A stretch of 32,133 bases of DNA, from NCBI GenBank assembly GCA_025966365.1, contig JAICWV010000025.1:1-32133 (forward strand). Reading direction: 5' to 3'. How positions within the stretch are numbered: position 1 is the first letter of the stretch; the number at the start of each line of letters is the position of its first letter. Positions 8,012 through 16,223 of the stretch are shown piece by piece. The DNA is from Chloroflexota bacterium (GTDB lineage Bacteria > Chloroflexota > UBA5177). A program made the translations under genes and the position numbers. The notes beneath the pieces were generated by a model. The model was given only the letters and a program-made list of their open reading frames with translations. It did not search any database and was not told the DNA's origin.

Positions 8012-10044
8012 TCCTCTCCTCGTCCCATGGCCCGGTTTGCGGCCTTAACAACGTTCTCAACCGTCAGTCCCATGTGCCTGGCAATCTCGGCGGCGGGAGC
8101 GGAGGCCCCAAAGTGGTCGATCCCCACCGAGACGCCGCTCGATCCGACCCAGCGGCACCATCCCAGGGTCGCGCCGGCTTCCACCGAAACCCGCGCCGTC
8201 ACATCCGGAGGCAACACCTGGTTGCGGTAACTCTCCGGCTGTTGCTCGAAAATCTCCCAGCAGGGGAAGCTCACCACCTGTGCAGCCACGCCGGACTTCT
8301 GCAGCTCGTCGGCGGCACCGACACAGAGCGCCACTTCCGACCCGGTTCCCATCAGGATGACATCCGGTTTCCCGCCCGGCGCTTCTTTCAAGATGTACGC
8401 GCCCTTCGAGAGGTCACCCCTGGCGCCGGAACGATCGAGCACCGGCACTTTCTGCCGCGTGAAGACAAGCGCCATGGGGTTGCGCCGGTTCTGCATGGCC
8501 CAGGCCCAGGCGTCCACGCTCTCGTTGGCGTCCGCCGGACGGATCACATAGAGCTTGGGCATGGCCCGAAGGGACATCAGCTGTTCGATCGGCTGGTGCG
8601 TTGGCCCGTCCTCGCCCAACAGCACACTGTCGTGCGTATAGACAAAGATGGTCGGGATTCCCATGATCGACGCCAGGCGCACCGACGGCCGCTGGTAGTC
8701 GGAGAAGGCGAAGAACGTTGCGCCGTAGGCCCAGGTCATCCCGTTCAGGATGATCCCGTTGACGATGCTGCCCATGGCGTGCTCACGCACCCCGAAGTGG
8801 ATATTGCGCCCGTCGTAGTGTCCCGGCTCAAAGTCCCCATACTGCTTCAACTGCGTCTTGGTGGAGGGCGCAAGATCCGCGTCCCCGCCGATGAAGGTGG
8901 GGACGTGGGCGGCGATCGCGTTCATGGCGGCGCCGGAGGCCTCACGGGTGGCCACGCCGCCCTGCTCCGGCTTGAAGGTGGGCAGATTGCTGTTCCATCC
9001 CTCGCCGAGCTTTCCGGCGTTGGCTCGATCCCAGTCACCCGCCAGATCGGGAAACGCTTGCTTCCACCGCTGCAGCATGTCCTTCCACTGGCCTTCCGCC
9101 TGCTCGCCACGCGGAACCGCCTTTCGGTACTCGTCCAGCACCTCGTGAGGCACGTAGAAATCCTTGTCTTCCGGCCAACCGAGCGCCTTCTTCGTCTCAC
9201 GTACGCCTTCCGGTCCCAGTGGCTCGCCGTGGGCTTTAAACGTGTTGGCCTCGGGGCTGGCGTAGCCGATGATGGAGCTGACGGCGATCAGCGAGGGCTT
9301 GTCCGTCACCTTCTGGGCATTCTCAATGGCGCGCGCAACGGCTTCTATGTCGTTGGCGTCCTTGACCTCGTCCGTGTGCCAGGCATAGGCGTCGAAGCGC
9401 TCCAGGACGTTCTCGGTAAAGGACGTCGAGGTCGGTCCGGACAGTTGAACGTGGTTGCGGTCGTAAAGATAGATCAGCTTGCCCAGCTGAAGATGACCGG
9501 CCAGCGACGCCGCCTCGCTGGAGATACCCTCTTGCAGGTCTCCGTCGCTGACGATGGCATAGATGTAGTGGTCGATGAGGTCGTAGCCGGGCCGGTTGAA
9601 GTACGACCGCAGGTAGGCCTCGGCGATGGCCATACCGACGCCGTTGGCGAATCCCTGTCCCAGCGGGCCGGTGGTCGCCTCCACCCCGGGTGTCATCTCG
9701 TACTCGGGGTGGCCTGGCGTCTTGGAGTGCCATTGCCGGAAATTCTTGATGTCATCAAGTGAGATGTCGTAGCCGGTCAGATAGAGCAGGGAATACAGGA
9801 GCATGGACGCGTGCCCGGCCGAGAGGACGAAGCGGTCCCGGTTGATCCAGTCCGGATCTTTGGGATTGAAGCGCATGAACTTCGTGAACAGCGTGTAGCC
9901 GACCGGGGCCATGCCCAGGGGCGCGCCCGGATGGCCGGAATTCGCTTTCTGAACCGCGTCAATGGAAAGGGTCCGGACCGTGTTGATCATGAGCTGCTGC
10001 AGATCCTGACCGACAGCAGGATTATTTTCCGTGGTTGTCGTCAT
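8008..10044 (-). CDS. tkt: Transketolase
   Basis: The thiamine-diphosphate enzyme moves two-carbon units between ketose and aldose phosphates. The 678-aa protein has the family's normal size. Visible are SGHPGAPLGMAP (36-47), LSAGHASMLLYS (74-85), GPLGQGFANGVGMA (126-139), the ThDP/Mg motif region SDGDLQEGISSEA (166-178) continuing to YDRN, and FGVREHAMG in the pyrimidine-binding domain. The start is the ATG at 10044, with AGAGGT about 6 nt upstream. It follows the kinase gene by 17 nt and overlaps tal-pgi by 4 nt. Confidence 0.97.
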   Translation of the reverse strand: MTTTTENNPAVGQDLQQLMINTVRTLSIDAVQKANSGHPGAPLGMAPVGYTLFTKFMRFNPKDPDWINRDRFVLSAGHASMLLYSLLYLTGYDISLDDIKNFRQWHSKTPGHPEYEMTPGVEATTGPLGQGFANGVGMAIAEAYLRSYFNRPGYDLIDHYIYAIVSDGDLQEGISSEAASLAGHLQLGKLIYLYDRNHVQLSGPTSTSFTENVLERFDAYAWHTDEVKDANDIEAVARAIENAQKVTDKPSLIAVSSIIGYASPEANTFKAHGEPLGPEGVRETKKALGWPEDKDFYVPHEVLDEYRKAVPRGEQAEGQWKDMLQRWKQAFPDLAGDWDRANAGKLGEGWNSNLPTFKPEQGGVATREASGAAMNAIAAHVPTFIGGDADLAPSTKTQLKQYGDFEPGHYDGRNIHFGVREHAMGSIVNGIILNGMTWAYGATFFAFSDYQRPSVRLASIMGIPTIFVYTHDSVLLGEDGPTHQPIEQLMSLRAMPKLYVIRPADANESVDAWAWAMQNRRNPMALVFTRQKVPVLDRSGARGDLSKGAYILKEAPGGKPDVILMGTGSEVALCVGAADELQKSGVAAQVVSFPCWEIFEQQPESYRNQVLPPDVTARVSVEAGATLGWCRWVGSSGVSVGIDHFGASAPAAEIARHMGLTVENVVKAANRAMGRGEE

Positions 10045-10061
10045 ACCAATACCTCTCCGTC

Positions 10062-11591
10062 CTACGAAACCCGCTCAGCCGGTGCCGGAATGAGCGCCGC
10101 ATAGAGCCTCTGCTGACGCTCCATTGCGCCCGCATAGACGCGCGAATGAGCGGGATCAGGCGTGTATGTCTGCCCCAGAGGGGCAGGAAGTGCGCCAGGG
10201 CCCGCGATGACACCCATCGCTTCAAGCACCATGAGCGCAACGCCGCGACTTGATGCTTCCGGAACGGCAGACACTGCCATTGGTTCCCCCAAGACATCGG
10301 TCATGATCTGCAGCCACACCGGCGAATGCAGGAGACCCGCCCCACTTCCGATCATAGCGCGCGGCGGCGCAATCACTTTTTTCAGCTCGGTGTAGACATC
10401 CGCGAATCGGTACGCGACCGCTTCCAGGCTGGCCCGGATCAGGTCGGCCGGCCGCGTATTCAGCGTCATTCCGACGAAGGCCGACTGCGCGTTGGGATTC
10501 CAGTCCGGGCTGCGCTCCCCGGCCAAGAAGGGCAACACGGTCAGGCCATGCGCATCCGGCTCCATGGATGCGAGCCGGGTCTCGAGGTCGCCGTCCTGAG
10601 TGCGAAGCGTCTGCGTGAGCCAGGCGAAGACGTTGCCACCGTCAGACAACGCCCCCCCCTGGACGATCCGTGCTCGGTCGAGCCGGTAGGTCCAGAGGCC
10701 CCTGGCCGTCGCAGTGTCATCGGCCGCACGCACGATCCGGATGGCTCCCGACGTTCCGATCATGATCACGACGGTTCGCGGGTCAGTCCCGCCACTGCCG
10801 ATGTTGTTGCACGCGCCATCACCGAGGGCGATATACCACGGAACCGAGGCCAGCGACGGCCAGCGACGGGCGTACTCGGGGATCGGGTTCTGCATGACGG
10901 CCGTGTACTCCGTTAAGGGGGAGAGCTGCTCCTCGCGGACGGACAGGGCCGTGAGAAGCTCGCGGTCCCATTCGCAGGTGCGCTGATCCAGGATGCCGGT
11001 GCCGGAGGCCATGGAGATGGAGACCGCCAGACGCCCGAACAGGCGCAGATAGAGATATTCGGCAAACGACAACCAGTGCACCACTTTGCTGGTGATCTCC
11101 GGGCGCGTTTCCTTTAGCCAGAGAAGCTTGGCGGGCCAGTAGCTCGAGTGCAGGACGCAGCCGGTCCGCTGATGGACAGACTCTGCGTCGAGCCGCTCCC
11201 GCAGGCGCTGCACGGCGCCGCTGCTGCGAGTGTCTGCCCAGGTAAAGATCGGGGTCAGCGGCTCCCCGGACGTGTCCAGCCCGATCAGGCTGTGCCAGAA
11301 CGTGTCGCAGGCCACCGCAGCGATGGGAGGTCCCCCGTCGCACAGACCACAGATCTCGTCCAGCACGGACTGCACCACACCCAGTAGCATTTCGGGTTCG
11401 ATGACGACACCGCCGTCCGCGGTCGTCTGCACAGCGTACACTCGGTGAACCTCGAGCCCCCGAATAGAGCGTCCCGCGGCGTCGTAGACCAGGGCTCGCG
11501 CCGAGGAGGTTCCGACGTCGAGTGCCAGGACTGCCGGACCCTTCGCCTCCTGCGGCTGGACCGACGTCGGCTCAACGGTTTCGGCGCTCAC
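10062..11591 (-). CDS. gntK: FGGY-family sugar kinase, probably gluconokinase
   Basis: FGGY kinases phosphorylate sugars and sugar acids with ATP. This 509-aa protein has the phosphate-1 motif ALDVGTSSARAL (23-34), TWADTRSSG (117-125), a GDGACNNIG segment with likely catalytic Asp258, and IGTSGAIR (278-285). The last two resemble Bacillus GntK more than xylulokinase, so gluconate is the favoured substrate; 6-phosphogluconate would feed Gnd, encoded in the same operon. Xylulokinase remains possible, since its product would feed Tkt. The GTG start at 11591 has no ribosome binding site; a TACAGT box ends 6 nt before it, as expected of a leaderless transcript. This is the first gene of the operon. 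Confidence 0.8.
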   Translation of the reverse strand: MSAETVEPTSVQPQEAKGPAVLALDVGTSSARALVYDAAGRSIRGLEVHRVYAVQTTADGGVVIEPEMLLGVVQSVLDEICGLCDGGPPIAAVACDTFWHSLIGLDTSGEPLTPIFTWADTRSSGAVQRLRERLDAESVHQRTGCVLHSSYWPAKLLWLKETRPEITSKVVHWLSFAEYLYLRLFGRLAVSISMASGTGILDQRTCEWDRELLTALSVREEQLSPLTEYTAVMQNPIPEYARRWPSLASVPWYIALGDGACNNIGSGGTDPRTVVIMIGTSGAIRIVRAADDTATARGLWTYRLDRARIVQGGALSDGGNVFAWLTQTLRTQDGDLETRLASMEPDAHGLTVLPFLAGERSPDWNPNAQSAFVGMTLNTRPADLIRASLEAVAYRFADVYTELKKVIAPPRAMIGSGAGLLHSPVWLQIMTDVLGEPMAVSAVPEASSRGVALMVLEAMGVIAGPGALPAPLGQTYTPDPAHSRVYAGAMERQQRLYAALIPAPAERVS

Positions 11592-11594
11592 ACT

Positions 11595-11600
11595 TATACT
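11595..11600 (+). promoter_or_regulatory. Candidate -10 box for rpiA
   Basis: TATACT matches the sigma70 -10 consensus at five of six positions and lies about 48 nt before the rpiA ATG. No good -35 is seen at 16-18 nt upstream. It overlaps the candidate -10 box of the opposite gene. Confidence 0.45.
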
Positions 11601-11603
11601 GTA
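11598..11603 (-). promoter_or_regulatory. Candidate -10 box for the pentose phosphate operon
   Basis: On the minus strand TACAGT (TANNNT pattern) ends exactly 6 nt before the GTG at 11591. That is the geometry of a leaderless mRNA starting at the kinase start codon. No convincing -35 is seen. It shares three bases with the TATACT box on the plus strand. Confidence 0.4.
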
Positions 11604-11647
11604 CGCACTTGCAGCCTGGGATCCTGAGCGGGAGTCGAGGCGGAGCG

Positions 11648-12343
11648 ATGAACGTCGAGCAGCAGAAGCAGGAAGCCGCGATCCACGCCGCAGGACTTGT
11701 GGAGGACGGCATGGCGGTGGGCCTGGGGTCGGGATCCACCGCTCACATCGTGGTTGTCGAGATCGGACGGAGGGTACAGTCGGGCCTCCGAATCGTGGGC
11801 GTCCCCACCTCTGATGAGACCGCGCGTCTGGCCCGGTCGTTCAACATTCCCCTGGCAACGCTGGAAGCGCAGAACAGGCTCGATCTGGTCCTCGACGGCG
11901 CCGACGAGGTCGATCCTCGGCTCAATCTGATCAAAGGGCGGGGCGGAGCTCTCCTCCGAGAGAAGATCGTGGCGCTTGCGGGCGACCAATTCGTGGTGGT
12001 CGTGGATGCAAGCAAACGCGTCGAGCACCTGAGCGCTCACGCTCCGCTTCCCGTCGAGGTCGTTCCCTTTGGCTGGGTGACGACGCGCCGCCGATTGGAG
12101 CACATTGGATTCAGATGCGACCTCCGGGGAGGCGCGACGCCCTATCTCACCGACGGAGGCAATTTTATTCTCGACTGCCGGCCGTCCTCAACGCTCAACC
12201 TTGCCGACCCGTCAGTTGCGGGAGAACTGAAAGCGCAGACCGGCGTGGTCGAGCACGGCCTCTTTCTGCACATCGCGACATCCGTTGTCGTGGGAACCGC
12301 AAGCGGCGTCGAGGTGCTGAGTCGCCCGGGGAGGGGAGACTGA
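11648..12343 (+). CDS. rpiA: Ribose-5-phosphate isomerase A
   Basis: The product interconverts ribose-5-P and ribulose-5-P, completing the pentose phosphate gene set of the divergent operon. The 231-aa protein has GLGSGSTA (25-32), DGADEVD (83-89), KGRGGALLREK (96-106) with catalytic Glu105, and a TDGGN motif (near 168-172). The frame is open from 11522, but that extension lies inside the kinase gene; the ATG at 11648 has AGGCGGAG just upstream and gives the normal family length. Its stop lies 3 nt from the end of the convergent tat gene, leaving no room for a separate terminator. Confidence 0.96.
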   Translation: MNVEQQKQEAAIHAAGLVEDGMAVGLGSGSTAHIVVVEIGRRVQSGLRIVGVPTSDETARLARSFNIPLATLEAQNRLDLVLDGADEVDPRLNLIKGRGGALLREKIVALAGDQFVVVVDASKRVEHLSAHAPLPVEVVPFGWVTTRRRLEHIGFRCDLRGGATPYLTDGGNFILDCRPSSTLNLADPSVAGELKAQTGVVEHGLFLHIATSVVVGTASGVEVLSRPGRGD

Positions 12344-12346
12344 CCG

Positions 12347-12709
12347 CTATACCGGCGGGCGCGAGCGAGGCTGCACGACGCGCGTCACCATGCGCCTGGA
12401 ACCGGCAGCGTTGCCACTGGAGGATGCCCCCTCCACCTGGTCATCGAGCTCATAGAAGTTGTGGTACGGCTGACTGACCTCATCGGCGTCAGGCACTTCT
12501 TCCCCCGCCCGGGCGAGCGATTCGTAGTAGTAGGACGAGAAATCGTCGGGAATCTCTTGCTCAATCGGATTCATGGCGGTGTCCACGACCGAGCGAAACT
12601 CGCGAACCATCTTCCCCACATTGGCTGCTGTTTCCGGCAGCTTTTCCGGTCCGAAGACGATCAGGGCGATCACGATGACGATGACGAGCTCTGGAAAGTG
12701 ACCAAACAC
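12347..12709 (-). CDS. tatA: Sec-independent translocase subunit, TatA/TatB family
   Basis: TatA/B proteins form or gate the twin-arginine export pore. From the GTG at 12709 the 120-aa protein starts MFGHFPELVIVIVIALIVFG, the usual short N-terminus plus one membrane helix, followed by FGPEKLPETAANVGK and an amphipathic helix. The tail is acidic in the middle and basic at the end. I prefer this GTG to an in-frame TTG at 12733 because the homologous region starts there; a GGAG lies 13 nt upstream, which is rather far. It follows citrate synthase by 4 nt. TatA and TatB cannot be separated firmly by eye, and no tatC is in the window. Confidence 0.85.
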   Translation of the reverse strand: MFGHFPELVIVIVIALIVFGPEKLPETAANVGKMVREFRSVVDTAMNPIEQEIPDDFSSYYYESLARAGEEVPDADEVSQPYHNFYELDDQVEGASSSGNAAGSRRMVTRVVQPRSRPPV

Positions 12710-12713
12710 AGTG

Positions 12714-13835
12714 TTAGCGGTTCTCCATACCAATATAGGTCCTATATGTATGACCTACGTACTCCGCACGCGGGCGGATCAAGCGATTGTCGGCGTACTG
12801 TTCCATGATGTGGGCGATCCACCCGGCGACACGGCTCATCGCGAAGATGGGCGTGAATAACTGGGGAGGGATGTCCAAGTAGGTGTACACCGAAGCCGAA
12901 TAGAAGTCAACATTCGGCAAGAGGCTCAGGGTCCTCGCGACCTCACCTTCCAGGCGGACCGACACATCGTACCACCGCTGGTCATCGGACATTGAAGCCA
13001 GACGCTCCGACAGTCGCTTGAGCCGTCGCGCTCGTGGATCGCCGTTCTTGTAAACGCGATGGCCGAAGCCCATGACTCGCTCCCGCCGCTCCAGTGCTCC
13101 CTGGAGCCACGGCGTCACGCCCCCCACCCCGTCAATCGCGGTCAGCATCCGGTGTACTCCCTCCGCTGCCCCGCCATGGAGCGGTCCGGTCAACGTGCAC
13201 AGCGCTGCCACCACCGCTGAATACAGGTCGGCCAGGGTTGAGGCAGCGACGCGTGCGGCAAAGGTAGACGCGTTCAGTTCGTGGTCCGCGTGCAGGATCA
13301 ACACTTCATCCAGGATGCGAGACGACACTTTGGGTGGACGCTCGCCGCGCAGCATGTACAGAAAGTTGGCGGCCAGCGAGAGTTCGGGATCGGGAGAGAT
13401 CGCCTCCTGACCATTGCGAAGGCGGTGAATCGCAGCGACCAGTGTCGGAAATCGGGCCAGAATTCCGATCGCCTCCCGGCGCCCGGCATCAGGATCGGCC
13501 CCTCCCGCGCCGCGATCCCGGATGCTGAGAGCTGATATCCCGGTCCGAAGCCATTCCATCGGCGTGCCTGAGTTCGGAAACCCTTGCAGGAGCCGGATCA
13601 CCTCCGGATCCAGGCTCTCGGCCGCTGCAATCTCGGTGCGGAATGTGTGGAGCGCCGACGCGGTGGGAAGCTCTCCGGTCCACAGCAGGTAGGCGGTCTC
13701 CTCGAAGGTCGAGTGTTGCGCCAGGTCGTCGATGCCGTAGCCGCGGTACGTCAGCGTTCCGTCGATAATCGAGCTGACGGCGCTGGTGGTGGCGACCACG
13801 CCTTCCAGCCCGCGCCGTCCGTCTCCGGCCTTCAC
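12714..13835 (-). CDS. gltA: Citrate synthase
   Basis: The product condenses acetyl-CoA and oxaloacetate to citrate. From the GTG at 13835 it has 373 aa, the size of the short (archaeal/Gram-positive type) enzyme. Motifs are LEGVVATTSAVSSIIDG near residues 10-26, TYRGYGIDDLA (29-39), ILHADHELNASTF with the first active-site His, GPLHGGAAEG, MGFGHRVYKNGDPRA with the second His, and NVDFYSASVY with the catalytic Asp. The frame stays open to 14243, but the first 136 codons resemble no citrate synthase and run through the promoter region and the opposite gene. AGAGGAG lies 8 nt before the chosen GTG. The 2-methylcitrate synthase activity found in some relatives cannot be excluded. Confidence 0.93.
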   Translation of the reverse strand: MKAGDGRRGLEGVVATTSAVSSIIDGTLTYRGYGIDDLAQHSTFEETAYLLWTGELPTASALHTFRTEIAAAESLDPEVIRLLQGFPNSGTPMEWLRTGISALSIRDRGAGGADPDAGRREAIGILARFPTLVAAIHRLRNGQEAISPDPELSLAANFLYMLRGERPPKVSSRILDEVLILHADHELNASTFAARVAASTLADLYSAVVAALCTLTGPLHGGAAEGVHRMLTAIDGVGGVTPWLQGALERRERVMGFGHRVYKNGDPRARRLKRLSERLASMSDDQRWYDVSVRLEGEVARTLSLLPNVDFYSASVYTYLDIPPQLFTPIFAMSRVAGWIAHIMEQYADNRLIRPRAEYVGHTYRTYIGMENR

Positions 13836-13970
13836 CCGCTGCACTCCTCTGTTCGTTATGTCCACTCGTTCATGGTACGTGGGTGGGATGCGCCTGCCCA
13901 ACCCGCGGCAAGAGGCGCGTATTGTTCCCCCGCTCGATCCGTTGATACCATGGCGCGATTTGGAGTACTC

Positions 13971-14894
13971 GTGGCGCATCACCAACTGACACAGCCCGCG
14001 GTCCCGGCGCGGCGGGAGCCGTCCCTTCCTCTTGACCTGCTTCGCGCCATGCGTCCCAAACAGTGGATCAAAAATACCTTTGTGTTCGCTGCGCTCATCT
14101 TTGCCGCCAAGTGGACGCACCCCGATCTGGTCCTGAAGGTGGGTGCCGCGTTCTTGCTGTTTAGCGCTCTCACATCGGGGATCTATCTGCTGAACGACGC
14201 CGCCGACGTCCAGGCCGACCGCCTGCACCCAACCAAGAGACACCGGCCGATCGCGGCGGGGCGGATCGGGGTTCGGGTAGCGATCGCCATCGCTGCCGTC
14301 CTCTTGCTGGTATCCCTCGGTCTGGGACTCCTGCTCAGTTCGAACTTTGCGCTGGTGGCGGCCGGCTACGCCGTTTTACAGGTGGCGTACACCCTGTATC
14401 TCAAGCACCTGGTCCTCATCGACGTCTTCGCCATTGCCGGAGGATTCGTCCTCCGCGCCGCCGCCGGGGCAGCGGTCATCGGGGTGCAGATTTCGCCCTG
14501 GCTCTATCTCTGCACCATCCTGCTCTCCCTCTTTCTCGGCTTCGGCAAGCGCCGCCACGAGCTTCTGCTTCTTGAAGAAGGCGCCGGTAGTCACCGCCGC
14601 AATCTAGAAGAGTACACCGGTCCCTTCCTCGACGATCTGATCAACATCGTCGCCGGCGCCACCATCATCTGCTATGCCCTCTACACCTTCTTTGCCAGCA
14701 CTGTCCCACACAATCACGCCATGATGGTGACGATTCCCTTCGTTCTGTACGGGATCTTTCGCTATCTCCTCCTCATCCACCGGAGAGACATCGCCGGCGC
14801 CCCGGAAGAGGCGCTATGGAAGGACATTCCGCTCCTGGCCGATCTGGTGCTCTGGGCGCTGGCAGCGGCCATCGTGCGGCACATCTACGGATGA
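13971..14894 (+). CDS. UbiA-family prenyl-phosphate phosphoribosyltransferase-like protein
   Basis: This integral membrane protein has about eight to nine hydrophobic helices in 307 aa. It resembles decaprenyl-phosphate phosphoribosyltransferase (Rv3806c type), which joins PRPP to a polyprenyl phosphate. The first motif is complete: NDAADVQADRLHPTKRHRP (75-93), preceded by RAMRPKQWIKN (25-35), both typical of that subfamily. The second region reads GKRRHELLLL and then YTGPFLDDLIN. I chose the GTG at 13971 because GGAG lies 5 nt upstream; the ATG at 13950 has no such site. The stop overlaps the next ATG (ATGA). The exact acceptor lipid and the end product cannot be read from the sequence. Confidence 0.85.
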   Translation: MAHHQLTQPAVPARREPSLPLDLLRAMRPKQWIKNTFVFAALIFAAKWTHPDLVLKVGAAFLLFSALTSGIYLLNDAADVQADRLHPTKRHRPIAAGRIGVRVAIAIAAVLLLVSLGLGLLLSSNFALVAAGYAVLQVAYTLYLKHLVLIDVFAIAGGFVLRAAAGAAVIGVQISPWLYLCTILLSLFLGFGKRRHELLLLEEGAGSHRRNLEEYTGPFLDDLINIVAGATIICYALYTFFASTVPHNHAMMVTIPFVLYGIFRYLLLIHRRDIAGAPEEALWKDIPLLADLVLWALAAAIVRHIYG

Positions 14895-15544
14895 AGCTCG
14901 ATCTCCACACGCACACCTACTGCTCCAAAGACTCCCTGATGCAGTACCCCCGCATCATCAAGGCAGTCGAGCTCTCCGGTCTGGACGGCATCGCCGTGAC
15001 CGACCACAACGAGCTCCGCGGCGCGCTTGAGCTGGCGCGCCTGGCTCAGTTCCTGGTTATTCCGGCCGAGGAGATCAAGACATCGCACGGAGAAATCATC
15101 GGCCTCTTCCTCCACGAGTGGATCCCGCCGGGATTGGCACCGGTGGAGACAGTCGAGCGCATCCACGAGCAAGGTGGCCTGGCATATGTCCCGCACCCCT
15201 TCGATGAAGTGAGAGGCAGCCGGATTCGCCGCGATGCCCTGGAAGAGGTTACGCCGCTTGTCGACGTGCTGGAAGTCTTCAATGCGCGGAACGCGGTGCC
15301 GGCGTTTAACGTCCGCGCCCTGGAATACGCCCGCAGGCATAACCTGTTAGCGGGAGCCGGCAGCGATGCACACACCTACGCCGAGTACGGCCGGGCCTAC
15401 GTCGATATTCCCCCCTTCGAAGGCCCCCGGGAATTTCTGGAGAGCATGAGACAGGGGCACTGGCGCGGCCGCCTGAGCAGCCCGTTGGTCCATCTCCGGA
15501 CGCGCCTCGATCGAACCCGGAAGGTCCTGGGCCTGGGAGCATAG
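14891..15544 (+). CDS. PHP-domain metal-dependent phosphoesterase
   Basis: The 217-aa protein is a stand-alone PHP domain. Metal-ligand motifs are in order: HTHTYCSKDS with His6 and His8, VTDHN (36-40), PAEEIKTSHGE with Glu60/61 and His66, YVPHPFDE with His102, and GSDAHT (157-162). Stand-alone PHP proteins hydrolyse phosphoesters such as histidinol phosphate or short nucleotides, but the substrate here is unknown. The start ATG overlaps the stop of the UbiA gene by 4 nt, so the two are probably co-translated. A frame opening at 14816 lies inside the preceding gene and is not used. Confidence 0.88.
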   Translation: MKLDLHTHTYCSKDSLMQYPRIIKAVELSGLDGIAVTDHNELRGALELARLAQFLVIPAEEIKTSHGEIIGLFLHEWIPPGLAPVETVERIHEQGGLAYVPHPFDEVRGSRIRRDALEEVTPLVDVLEVFNARNAVPAFNVRALEYARRHNLLAGAGSDAHTYAEYGRAYVDIPPFEGPREFLESMRQGHWRGRLSSPLVHLRTRLDRTRKVLGLGA

Positions 15545-15545
15545 G

Positions 15546-16223
15546 GTGGAGCGCGCGCATGCCGTCGTCGTTCACTACGAGCCCCGGGTGCGGGAAGAGC
15601 TGTCCAACGCGCTCCGCGAGACCTGCGAGGTGGTCGCGGAAGCTGGTTCCGGTGAGGACGCGATCGCCTGGATCCGCGAGACTGAGGCCGAGCTCGCCAT
15701 CGTCAGCGCCGATCTGGAGCGCGGTGGCGGCATGAGCCTGACGCGGGCTGTCCGTCAACTTATGCCCATGACGCACATCATCCTTCTCACCGCCGAAAAG
15801 AACGACAGCCAGCTCTTTGAGGCCATCCGCTACGGTGCCTCCGCCTATCTCGCCGAGGACACGCCTAGAGAAGAGCTGATCGACATTGTCAGCCGCGTGG
15901 CCGCCGGGGAGTATGTCATTGACGACAACATCCTGGGAAATCCGCGCCTGGCCTCGCAGGTCCTGGACGCGTTCCGGGAACTCTCCCGAGCCGAGCAGGG
16001 TGAGGGAGCGCTTTTCGCACCACTCTCGCCGCGGGAGATTGAGGTCCTGGAGCACGCGGCGCACGGCAGCAGCAACAAGGTCATTGCCAGGAAAATGGGC
16101 ATCAGCGACCAGACGGTCAAGAACCACCTCACCTCGATCATGCGGAAGCTGGCCGTCAACGACCGGACGCAGGCGGTCGTCTATGCCCTCAAGCACGGCT
16201 GGATTCGCATGCGCGATGTCTAG
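15546..16223 (+). CDS. NarL/LuxR-type response regulator with a degenerate receiver
   Basis: The 225-aa protein has a receiver-like domain (about 1-120), a linker and a GerE/LuxR helix-turn-helix (about 157-217: LSPREIEVLEHAA, then MGISDQTVKNHL and MRKLAVNDRTQAV). The DNA-binding half is canonical. The receiver keeps Asp56 and Thr82. The two acidic Mg-binding residues after strand one are replaced (VVVHYEP where VDDHP is usual), and the conserved Lys of the LLKD loop is Glu104 (YLAEDT). Normal phosphorylation is therefore doubtful. No histidine kinase gene is nearby. The GTG at 15546 has GGGAG at a good distance and follows the PHP stop by 1 nt. Confidence 0.9.
   Translation: MERAHAVVVHYEPRVREELSNALRETCEVVAEAGSGEDAIAWIRETEAELAIVSADLERGGGMSLTRAVRQLMPMTHIILLTAEKNDSQLFEAIRYGASAYLAEDTPREELIDIVSRVAAGEYVIDDNILGNPRLASQVLDAFRELSRAEQGEGALFAPLSPREIEVLEHAAHGSSNKVIARKMGISDQTVKNHLTSIMRKLAVNDRTQAVVYALKHGWIRMRDV

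Noticed and set aside
7993-9762. Plus-strand open frame of 589 codons opposite transketolase
   Set aside because: Antisense shadow of tkt, with Arg/Gly/His-rich sequence lacking any domain.
12344-12346. Terminators between the convergent pairs rpiA/tatA and rqcH/recN
   Set aside because: Only 3 and 6 nt separate the stops; no hairpin with a T-tract was found at either junction.
13836-13970. Promoter for the UbiA cluster (TTGTTC, 16 nt, GATACC)
   Set aside because: Each box matches consensus at only three of six positions; too weak to list.
13836-14243. N-terminal extension of citrate synthase by 136 codons
   Set aside because: It matches no citrate synthase sequence and overlaps the divergent gene; a good ribosome binding site supports the start at 13835.
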